Shown: one piece after another, positions 27,266-34,812 of the stretch
Position numbering within the stretch: position 1 is the stretch's first letter
Layout of the letters: each line of letters opens with the position of its first letter
From: Pseudomonadota bacterium
Lineage (GTDB): Bacteria; Pseudomonadota; Gammaproteobacteria; Burkholderiales; Rhodocyclaceae
Assembly: GCA_018261905.1 (NCBI GenBank)
Contig: JAGTRU010000008.1
Span: 52,882-116,881, forward strand
Reading direction: 5' to 3'
DNA: 64,000 bases
The notes under the pieces: generated by a model
Told to the model about the DNA's origin: nothing
Seen by the model: the letters and a program-made list of their open reading frames with translations, nothing else
Database searches by the model: none
Translations under genes and position numbers: made by a program

Positions 27266-28548
27266 GGTGTGTAATGCGGCGTCTCGCTGAGCGCTTCCAG
27301 ACGGGTCGTCTTTTCAGCGTCGAAGCGGGATTGCTCGGGCGGGATATGGCCGAGGATTTCCAGACCGAGTTGGGGTAGTGCCGCCCGCGGATTCCAGCGG
27401 GCGATGTAGATGCTTTGCTGCAGGTGATGGCTGACCGGGTCCATGTAGGCCTCGGCATTTTGCATGCCCTCGCCGGCCGTCCGCCGGTATTTCTCCAGTT
27501 GCAGGATGACGGCGTGGTTGTCGGTGGTGCCGGCGCGCTCGATGGCGGCAAGCAGCGCCTTGGTGGCGAGATAGGCGGCGTGGGTGACGTCGCCCGGATA
27601 GTCGAGCTTGGTCCGGCCGTAGCGTTTGCGGTAACGGGCGACGAACTCGGCCGTCCCCGGCGTCCCGAGATTCCAGGCCCAGGTCGTCCCGAACAGCGGG
27701 CGCGGCGTTCCGGGGGCCGGATAAAGTTCTTCCCAATCGACTTCACCGACCACCCAGGACTGGCGTTCCAAAACCTTCGGGTCGATCTGGGCAAAAAGGC
27801 GGATCTGGTTGTCGCCGCTGATGCTGGTCACCACGACATCGGCCGGAATGGCGGCGACCCGCTTCAGGACGCCTTGCGGATCGGTCAGCGCTTCCGCCGC
27901 CACCACCTCGCCGACCACCTTGCCGCCCGATTCCGCGATGTATCGCCGCATCGCCCGGGCATTGTCGTGACCCCAGATATTGTCTTCGGTGAGCAGCAGA
28001 ACCCGCTTCGCCTTGCCGTTGGCCAGGGCATACTTGACCAGGGCGCGGTAGAAGTTGGCGCCATGGGCATCGAAGACGAATTTGGTGCGGTGGGCATTTT
28101 CCACCGCCTCCGACGAGGCCGAAGAATTGGTATTGATGAAAATCACGCCGTGCTTCTGGCAAACCGCCGACATGCTGGCCGCCACCCCGGAACTGATGGC
28201 GCCGATCATGAAACCGACCTTGGTCCCGCGAATCAGCTCTTCCGCCACCAACGCCGCCTGTTTGCCGTCCAGGCTGGGATCGCGCGACACCAGGATGATT
28301 TCCCGACCGAGCACACCGCCGCGGGCGGCGAATTCGTCGATGGCCATTTCGGCACCGCGCCGATCGGCCTCGGCATGCAGGGCGAAACGCCCGCTGCTCG
28401 GGGCGACGTGGGCGATGACCAGCGGCGCGGCGGCTTCCACCGCGACGGCCGCCTTGACCGCCAGGCCGGCCGTATCGTCGAGCCAGAGCTGAGTCGCCAG
28501 CAGGCCCAAGACCGCCAGCCGCAATACCAAGTTCCTTCGCTCTTTCAT
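27262..28548 (-). CDS. Periplasmic substrate-binding protein (branched-chain amino acid/urea type)
   Basis: A 428-residue type I periplasmic binding protein. An N-terminal hydrophobic stretch serves as signal peptide. The segments [39 protein letters not shown] and [10 protein letters not shown] match LivJ/AmiC/UrtA-type receptors. No permease or ABC ATPase gene is near; instead the gene overlaps a membrane hybrid kinase, which points to a sensory rather than a transport role, as with other kinase-linked binding proteins. The ligand cannot be named. Confidence 0.87.
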   Translation of the reverse strand: MKERRNLVLRLAVLGLLATQLWLDDTAGLAVKAAVAVEAAAPLVIAHVAPSSGRFALHAEADRRGAEMAIDEFAARGGVLGREIILVSRDPSLDGKQAALVAEELIRGTKVGFMIGAISSGVAASMSAVCQKHGVIFINTNSSASSEAVENAHRTKFVFDAHGANFYRALVKYALANGKAKRVLLLTEDNIWGHDNARAMRRYIAESGGKVVGEVVAAEALTDPQGVLKRVAAIPADVVVTSISGDNQIRLFAQIDPKVLERQSWVVGEVDWEELYPAPGTPRPLFGTTWAWNLGTPGTAEFVARYRKRYGRTKLDYPGDVTHAAYLATKALLAAIERAGTTDNHAVILQLEKYRRTAGEGMQNAEAYMDPVSHHLQQSIYIARWNPRAALPQLGLEILGHIPPEQSRFDAEKTTRLEALSETPHYTP

Positions 28549-28732
28549 GCTCCCTCCGACGCGCCCCGGCGATACCGATCAAAATTTATATGGCAACGCA
28601 AGATGGTACCTGAATATTTGGCAACGGCATTACGTCACGGGAAAGCATATCCCTTCCCCCACCCGGCGGCTTGATCCATCACAACAAAGCGGAAGGCCCG
28701 GGCCGGGCGGGGGAAGGTCTCCCGCCCACGGG
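28549..28732. other. Gap between ovoA and binding-protein gene
   Basis: A 184-base region between the ovoA stop and the start of the binding-protein gene, both read leftwards. It holds the promoter for the binding-protein/kinase operon and, near its ovoA side, a GC-rich hairpin (GGGCGGG at 28705-28711 with CCCGCCC at 28721-28727), a possible terminator with only a weak T run. Confidence 0.45.
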
Positions 28733-30844
28733 TCAGCGGCGCTCCCAGATCGTCACCTCGGACAGCGTGTGCTGGAATTTGCGCCGGGTCTCGCGTATCA
28801 CGAAAGGCACCGCCAGGGGGCCCTGCCGCAGGCGGAAATTCTTATCGAGCAGGGCCTTCAAGCCATCGAGCGTCGTCCAGTTCTCGCCGTCCTTCTTGAA
28901 ACCGCCGAGCCATTCCTCGCGCCGGGTGTGTTCCGGCAACCAGGTGTAAGGCGAAGCGAGGAGCAGCAAACCGCCCGGATTCAGTCGCAGGTGCACGCTA
29001 TCGAGGAATTTGGCCGGACTGTACAGACGATCGATCAGATTGGCCGCCAGAATCAGGTCATAGCCCGCGAAATGCGGCTTCAGATTACAGGCGTCGGCCT
29101 GGAAAAACTCGACTTTGGCCGCCACCCCGGCCAGGCCGAGCGCCGCCAGCGAGCACTCTTTGTCGGACACCAGTTCGCCTTCCTCGATCAGCGTGTAGCG
29201 CAGACTGGCCGCTGCCGCCAACTGGCTGCCGATGCCGATGAAACGGGCCGAGAAATCGAGGCCGGTGACCTGTTCGAAATGCCGGGCCAGTTCGAAGCTG
29301 GCACGGCCGGTGGCACACCCCAGATCGAGGGCCCGCCGGGCCGGTTTGTCGCCCATCGCGGCAATCGCCAGGTCGGCCAGGGCGCGCGGGAAATTGGGCA
29401 CGGCGAAATATTCGTCGCCGTAATGGAATTCGATGTACTCGGAAACCAGGCGGTCGGTTTCGTAATACGAGGCGGGCGGAGTGGCTGGCGCGGCCGCCAC
29501 GACATAGCGGAAACCGGCATGCTGGAAAAAATGCCGCCGAAAAGCGTAGCGCGCCACCGGGGCCGCTTCATTGCCGCAGGAGATCCACGAGCCGCCCTTG
29601 ATCAGGTTATGGCGATCGTCGAAGGTCGGGGTGGTGAAATCGTCGTAAATCGGGTGCACGGCAAAGCCGGGGAAGGGATGGATCGGCGTTTCCAGCCATT
29701 GCCAGACATTGCCGATGACGTCGAACAGCGGGCCATGGGCGAAGCGATTGACCGGACAACTCGAGGCCCCGTGTCCGAGTTCGAGATTGGCCGCCACTTG
29801 GTCGACGCCGGGCAGATCGCCGACCCCGGCAAAGCGGCGCATCGACTGCCATTCGTCCTCGCTCGGCAGGCGCACGTTGCGGCCGGTCTGCCGGGCCAGC
29901 CAGCAGCAAAAGGCCCGGGCCTCGTGATAATTGGTTTCGACCGGCCAGTCCCAGGGCATCGGCACTTCTTCGAGCATCAGGCGGAGGCGCCATTGCCGGC
30001 CTTTTCTGATCCAGAAGGTCGGATGTTCGGCACCGGCGAATTTCTTCCAGGCGGCGCCTTCTTCCTGCCACAAACTGTCGTCGGCATAGCCGCCGGCCTC
30101 GACGAAGGCGAGGAATTCCTGATTGGAAACCAGGTATCGACTGGCCTGAAAAGCCTCGACCACCGCTTCGTGATGGCCGAATTCGTTATCCCAGCCATAG
30201 ATTTGCGGCGCGCTGCGCTCGCGACCAAGCACCACCGTCGCCGCCGGAATCTCGACCAGCCCGTTCCCTGGGGCCGGGCCGCTGTCGCGACACGGCTCCC
30301 AGGCCGGATGAGGCTGGACATAGGGCAACTGGTGCTGACGGATCAGTACCGACGAGGTTTCGAGATGGATGCGTTCATGCTCGATGCCCATCAGGATCAC
30401 CCACCACGGGTCTTCCCAGGCGATCGGCAGGCTCAGCGGCAACTGCCGGATCAACTGATCGACGGCGGCACGCACCGCCTGGCGATAGCTGCGCACCTCG
30501 GCGACGCTCGGCCAGGCGTAGCGCACATCATCGAGGTCATCCCAGCTCATTTCATCGACCCCGATCGCGAACATCGATTCGAACCCGGGATTGATGCGCT
30601 GTTCGAGGCAGCCGGCGAGGAGCAGCTTGTTGACGAAAAAGGTGGCGGTATGGCCGAAGTAGAAAATCAGCGGGTGACGCAGGCTAATCGGCTTGACGTA
30701 ATAGGCCGCGTCGTCCTTCAGCACCTCGAATAACTGCTCGTAGCGATTAAAGGTGGCGTGAAAATAATCGAGAATCTGCCGCCGCTTCTGCTCGACATCG
30801 GTCCCCGTCAGCAACGGGGTCCCGGGAAAAACGGATTGCTTCAT
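28733..30844 (-). CDS. ovoA: 5-histidylcysteine sulfoxide synthase / mercaptohistidine methyltransferase OvoA
   Basis: A 703-residue enzyme for ovothiol A. It joins cysteine to histidine at C5 with oxygen (sulfoxide synthase) and carries a methyltransferase for the final N-methylation. The DinB-like N-terminal part shows the iron ligands His65 (FYFGH) and His156/His160 (HERIHLE). The FGE-sulfatase-type domain follows with NYHEARAFCCWLA, RLPSEDEWQ and LIKGGSW. The C-terminal methyltransferase has DLGCATGRASFELA. ATG 30844 is chosen since the longer frame upstream has no domain. The separate lyase OvoB needed for the middle step is not in the window. Confidence 0.95.
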   Translation of the reverse strand: MKQSVFPGTPLLTGTDVEQKRRQILDYFHATFNRYEQLFEVLKDDAAYYVKPISLRHPLIFYFGHTATFFVNKLLLAGCLEQRINPGFESMFAIGVDEMSWDDLDDVRYAWPSVAEVRSYRQAVRAAVDQLIRQLPLSLPIAWEDPWWVILMGIEHERIHLETSSVLIRQHQLPYVQPHPAWEPCRDSGPAPGNGLVEIPAATVVLGRERSAPQIYGWDNEFGHHEAVVEAFQASRYLVSNQEFLAFVEAGGYADDSLWQEEGAAWKKFAGAEHPTFWIRKGRQWRLRLMLEEVPMPWDWPVETNYHEARAFCCWLARQTGRNVRLPSEDEWQSMRRFAGVGDLPGVDQVAANLELGHGASSCPVNRFAHGPLFDVIGNVWQWLETPIHPFPGFAVHPIYDDFTTPTFDDRHNLIKGGSWISCGNEAAPVARYAFRRHFFQHAGFRYVVAAAPATPPASYYETDRLVSEYIEFHYGDEYFAVPNFPRALADLAIAAMGDKPARRALDLGCATGRASFELARHFEQVTGLDFSARFIGIGSQLAAAASLRYTLIEEGELVSDKECSLAALGLAGVAAKVEFFQADACNLKPHFAGYDLILAANLIDRLYSPAKFLDSVHLRLNPGGLLLLASPYTWLPEHTRREEWLGGFKKDGENWTTLDGLKALLDKNFRLRQGPLAVPFVIRETRRKFQHTLSEVTIWERR

Positions 30845-31143
30845 GCGATCACCGGTGGGAAAAATTTCTGGGTAGGCCACGGCGCGCCGTAGTTCAGGTG
30901 GCGCCGGCGACCATGCAACGCGACAGGGCGCGCCAAGGTGGGAGTGTAATGGCTGAATTTGCCGACCGGGAAAAAATGCACCGTCATCACCTGCCCGGGT
31001 CATCCTCGCCCGCCAGAGACAATGACAGTGGCGGCGCAGTTCCCGCTATTTTTTTGCCCGCCCCCGGAACCCGGACGACCAACAGGGGTTAATCTGGTGG
31101 GGTTATCCATCGTGCCAAATATTCGTCTGGGTTAGCTGCCGCA
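30845..31143. other. Divergent promoter region between ovoA and hybrid kinase
   Basis: A 299-base gap between two divergent genes. It must hold both promoters. I see no RNA gene, riboswitch-like fold or clear repeat; GGTTAATC-like and AT-rich tracts near 31040-31110 are possible promoter parts for the kinase gene. Confidence 0.4.
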
Positions 31144-33276
31144 ATGAAACGTTCGAGTTCTTTTCTTCGTCTCCAGATCGCCCTCATCGCGGCGCTCAGC
31201 CTTGCGCTGGTGTGGATAATGGCGATCTACGAGCTCGACCGCAACCAGCAAAGCCATCTCCGCGAAGCCGAAGTCAGGGTGGCGGTGCAGGCCCAGGTTT
31301 TTGCCGAATACTCGCGCTCGACCATCAGGCGCATCAACGAACTGATCCTCGACACCCGTAGCCAATGGAGCGGCGACAGCCGGAGCTTTGCGGAACTGAT
31401 CCAGAAACGCCAGGAAACCATCGCCGACCTCACCTTCCAGGTCGCCATCATCGACCGCGACGGTTTGCTGGCCTTTTCCAACCTGGCCAAGCCGAACGAT
31501 CGCACCGATCTCAGCCAGCGCGAACATTTCCGCGTGCACCGGGAGGCCACCGACGCCGATCACCTGTTCATCAGCCGGCCGCTGAAAGGCAAGGTCTCCG
31601 GCAAATGGTCGATCCAGTTCACCCGGCCGCTTCTCCGCAACAACCGCTTCGCCGGCGTCGAAGTCGTCTCGGTCAGCCCCGAACTCTTTGCCGGTTTCGC
31701 CGAGAAGCTGCGCATCGCCCCCTCCAGCGTCCTCACCCTGGCCCGCGACAGCGGCGAAATCATGGCCCGCTACCCGCTGCGCGAATCGAGCTACGGCGTC
31801 GCCGTCATGGACAATCCCTACCTGCAGAGTCAGGCGCCGGTTTCCGGAAATTTCCGGCGGATCGCTGCGATTGACGGCATGGAGCGCATCTACGGCTATT
31901 ACAAGCTGCCCGAATATGGCCTCAATTTTGTCGTCGGCGAAGCGGTCGACACCATCCTGCAGCCCTACTTTTCCTATCGCCGGACGGTCTTCGGCATCGC
32001 AACGGCGATCAGCATCTTCAGCATTTTTGTCTTTTTCATGCTGAGCCGCTCGCTGAGCACCCTCGAAGGCGTCCGGCGGCAACTGGAACAGGCCAAGGAA
32101 CAGGCGGAAACGGCAAACCGCGCCAAGAGCCGCTTCCTGGCCACGATGTCGCACGAAATCCGGACCCCGATGAACGGCGTCATCGGCATGACCTCGCTGA
32201 TTCTCGACGGCGAACTGTCGCCGCAACAGCGCCACAACGCGACGGTGATCGCCAACAGCGCCCAATCCTTGCTCTCGATCATCAACGATATCCTCGATTT
32301 CTCGAAAATCGAGGCCGGCAAGCTGGAACTCGAAGCGGTCGATTTCGATCTGCATCAACTGCTTCAAGAACTCTTCAACCTGTACGCCATCCGGGCCAGC
32401 GAAAAAAGCCTGATCCTCAGCATGAATATCGAATCGGCCGTGCCGGGCCTGCTCAATGGCGACCCGACCCGGCTGCGGCAGATTCTCGGCAACTTCCTGG
32501 GCAATGCCCTCAAATTCACCACCGCCGGCGAACTGGGGATCAGCGTCCAGCGCGTCGATGGCGACGGCGACGGATATACGCTGCGCTTCGAAATTTCCGA
32601 CACCGGCGTCGGCATTTCGGAGGCCGCCCAAAGCCGGTTGTTTACGCCGTTTTCCCAGGCCGACGTATCGACCACCCGCGAATTCGGCGGCACCGGCCTC
32701 GGCCTGGCGATCAGCAAGCAACTGGCCGAACTGATGGGCGGTTCGCTCGGCATGCGGCCCAACCCGCTGGGCGGCTCGATTTTCTGGTTGCTCGCCCCCT
32801 TCGGCCGGGCCCGGGCCACCGCCCCGCGCCCACTGCCGCTCACCAGCCCGGCCGAGGAGCGCCGGGAAAACCAGCCCTACCGCCTGCTGCTGGCCGAGGA
32901 CAACCCGATCAACCAAATGGTCGCCATCGGCCTGCTGCACAAACTGGGGTACCAGGACGTCACCGTTGCCGCCGATGGCAATGCCGTGCTCGGCAAATTC
33001 CGCGAAGGCAATTTCGACGCCATCCTGATGGATTGCCAGATGCCCGGCATGGATGGTTACGAGACAACCGCCGCCCTGCGCACTGCCGGCTACAACCTGC
33101 CGATCATCGCGATGACCGCCAACGCCGTTTCCGGCGACCGGGAAAAATGCCTCGCCGTCGGCATGAACGACTACCTGAGCAAGCCGATTTCCCGCACCGC
33201 CCTGGACGAAGCGCTCAATCGCTGGCTGGGCAAGCGCAAGCGGCAGAATGGCAAGAATACGGCGGGCAATACCTGA
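31144..33276 (+). CDS. Membrane hybrid sensor histidine kinase with periplasmic PDC sensor
   Basis: A 710-residue protein with membrane segments at about 10-29 and 281-300 flanking a periplasmic dCache/PDC-type sensor ([14 protein letters not shown] and [21 protein letters not shown] are typical). HisKA follows with His337 ([12 protein letters not shown]), an ATPase domain with DTGVGI and [10 protein letters not shown], and a receiver with Asp630 ([12 protein letters not shown]). PDC domains usually sense small organic acids or amino acids. There is no adjacent response regulator. Downstream lies the second copy of the intergenic repeat, then the convergent AI-2E transporter gene. Confidence 0.92.
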   Translation: MKRSSSFLRLQIALIAALSLALVWIMAIYELDRNQQSHLREAEVRVAVQAQVFAEYSRSTIRRINELILDTRSQWSGDSRSFAELIQKRQETIADLTFQVAIIDRDGLLAFSNLAKPNDRTDLSQREHFRVHREATDADHLFISRPLKGKVSGKWSIQFTRPLLRNNRFAGVEVVSVSPELFAGFAEKLRIAPSSVLTLARDSGEIMARYPLRESSYGVAVMDNPYLQSQAPVSGNFRRIAAIDGMERIYGYYKLPEYGLNFVVGEAVDTILQPYFSYRRTVFGIATAISIFSIFVFFMLSRSLSTLEGVRRQLEQAKEQAETANRAKSRFLATMSHEIRTPMNGVIGMTSLILDGELSPQQRHNATVIANSAQSLLSIINDILDFSKIEAGKLELEAVDFDLHQLLQELFNLYAIRASEKSLILSMNIESAVPGLLNGDPTRLRQILGNFLGNALKFTTAGELGISVQRVDGDGDGYTLRFEISDTGVGISEAAQSRLFTPFSQADVSTTREFGGTGLGLAISKQLAELMGGSLGMRPNPLGGSIFWLLAPFGRARATAPRPLPLTSPAEERRENQPYRLLLAEDNPINQMVAIGLLHKLGYQDVTVAADGNAVLGKFREGNFDAILMDCQMPGMDGYETTAALRTAGYNLPIIAMTANAVSGDREKCLAVGMNDYLSKPISRTALDEALNRWLGKRKRQNGKNTAGNT

Positions 33277-33311
33277 GCCGGTCGCATCGCGGATCGTTCG
33301 CCCGCGAAACC

Positions 33312-33443
33312 TCACCGCGGAGCCGCAGAGGGGCAGAGAATCGCGGAAATAGTCGCTTGCCTTTTGGGCGCACCGAGCAGCGGTTCCCAATGATCCGCGC
33401 AAACCTTTGTCTTTCCTCAGCCGCTCTGCGGCTCTGCGGTTCC
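33312..33443. repeat. Intergenic repeat element, copy 2
   Basis: Second copy of the element at 22454-22589, about 132 bases, with ends TCACCGCGGAGCCGCAGAG and GCTCTGCGGCTCTGCGGTTC. It lies between two convergent genes, where the inverted ends could fold into a bidirectional terminator. Confidence 0.85.
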
Positions 33444-33490
33444 CTTGGACTTTCACGGAGCAACGGCCGGGAGTCCGCCCCGAGGCGTCT

Positions 33491-34501
33491 TTACAGCAAG
33501 CCGCCAGCCAGCAGTTCGCTCTTGATCCAGGCGTAGACGATCGGCGCCGCCACCACCCCGGGCAGACCGAAGATCGCCTCCATCAGCAACATCGCCATCA
33601 GCAGTTCCCAGGCGCGGGCGTTGATCTGGCTGCCGACGATGCGGGCGTTGAGAAAATATTCGAGCTTGTGCACGATGACCAGGAAGCTCAGCGAAGCCAG
33701 GGCCGTCTGCGGCGAGTGGGCCAGGCTGACGACGACGATCACGCTGTTCGACAACAGATTGCCGACCACCGGCAGCAAGCCGGCAATGAAGGTAACGGCG
33801 ATCAGGGTTTTGGTTAGCGGCAAATGGACGCCGAACAAGGGCAGGACAATCGCCAGGTAAATCGCCGTAAACACCGTGTTGAGGGCCGAAATCCGGACCT
33901 GGGCGAAGACGATGCGGCGGAAGGCATCGGCCAGGCAGCGGCTGCGCTCGGCCAGGGCGGCACCGAGCGGCCCCGGTTGGAGCGCCGCATTGACTTCCCG
34001 CATCGAGACCATGGCCCCGATGATCATGCCGATCAGGATATGGACGAAGGTCAGCCCGGCTTCCTTGCCGATCGTCCGCAACTCGGCGCCATGTTCGCGC
34101 AACCACCCGATGCTGGCCGTCTGCAGGCCGTCGTTATTGACCGGCAGGTTCTGAATGATCCAGGGCGGCAGACTGGAGCGCGCGTCCTCGAGGATCTGGG
34201 CCATCTTGCCGAACAACAAGGAGATATTGCCGGCATCGCTCTTGAAAAAGGCAACGATCCCGAGCACCGCCGCGGTGACCGCCCCGACGACCAGGGTGGC
34301 AAGCAGGAAAACCACCACCAAACGGGCCCGCTCGCTGGCGAAATGGCGTTGCAGGCGCGGGGCCAGCAAATGTACCAGTTGAAAGACCAGCAAGCCGGCC
34401 AGCAGGCTGGGCAGCAGGTGGAAGAGCAGCACCGCCAGCACGCCGAGGCCGGCCAGGATCCAGGAAGCAATACGCGCCTGTCGAATCAGCTTGGCATCCA
34501 T
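33491..34501 (-). CDS. AI-2E family transporter (PerM/YdiK type)
   Basis: A 336-residue polytopic membrane protein of the AI-2E exporter superfamily. Signs are SLLAGLLVFQLVHLLAPRLQR near the N-terminus and the C-terminal block LFGVHLPLTKTLIAVTFIAGLLPVVGN and AREWELLMAMLL-like region, which recur in this family. Members export autoinducer-2 or act as sodium/proton antiporters; the substrate here is unknown. ATG 34501 gives MDAKLIRQARIAS; an upstream in-frame ATG would add 12 residues. Confidence 0.85.
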   Translation of the reverse strand: MDAKLIRQARIASWILAGLGVLAVLLFHLLPSLLAGLLVFQLVHLLAPRLQRHFASERARLVVVFLLATLVVGAVTAAVLGIVAFFKSDAGNISLLFGKMAQILEDARSSLPPWIIQNLPVNNDGLQTASIGWLREHGAELRTIGKEAGLTFVHILIGMIIGAMVSMREVNAALQPGPLGAALAERSRCLADAFRRIVFAQVRISALNTVFTAIYLAIVLPLFGVHLPLTKTLIAVTFIAGLLPVVGNLLSNSVIVVVSLAHSPQTALASLSFLVIVHKLEYFLNARIVGSQINARAWELLMAMLLMEAIFGLPGVVAAPIVYAWIKSELLAGGLL

Positions 34502-34812
34502 CGAATTCACTATCCGTTGAAAAAACACGCCGCCCATCGCGGCCGCCCAGTATAGCCCGCCAACGCCATGACTTTGGGCTTGGGCTGGACAAAGCGCGAC
34601 AAACCGGCACCTCAGCCCCTTGGCACAAACCAAGGACGCGCCATCTTCAGCCGTCAAAGCCCGGGAATAGCTCGACTTCGCGCTATCGAGAGGAGCAAAA
34701 CAAAAATAGCCAATGTCATCAAATAATTCCTTAGGCATTACCGCTTGCGCTAGAATCCGACCTCTGCCAGGCGCCCAATCGCTTTTAACTTCTCCATCAA
34801 ATCAGCTATTTC
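34502..34812. other. Gap between AI-2E transporter gene and vgrG
   Basis: A 311-base divergent region at the left edge of the type VI cargo island. It carries the promoters of both neighbours. A TAGAAT at 34751-34756 could be a -10 element for vgrG, with a weak -35. I see no RNA gene or repeat, and no copy of the tRNA-Arg 3' end that would mark an attachment site. Confidence 0.45.

Noticed and set aside
24854..27274. Long open frame on the plus strand opposite the hybrid kinase
   Set aside because: It is an antisense shadow caused by high GC codon use; the minus-strand frame has complete kinase and receiver motifs, while this frame has no recognisable domain.
28547..30733. Long plus-strand frame opposite ovoA
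   Set aside because: Antisense to OvoA, whose iron ligands and methyltransferase motifs are clear; the frame itself is low-complexity and domain-free.
31132..33456. Long open frame on the minus strand opposite the second hybrid kinase
   Set aside because: Antisense shadow of a gene with intact PDC, HisKA, ATPase and receiver motifs; it also runs through the intergenic repeat.
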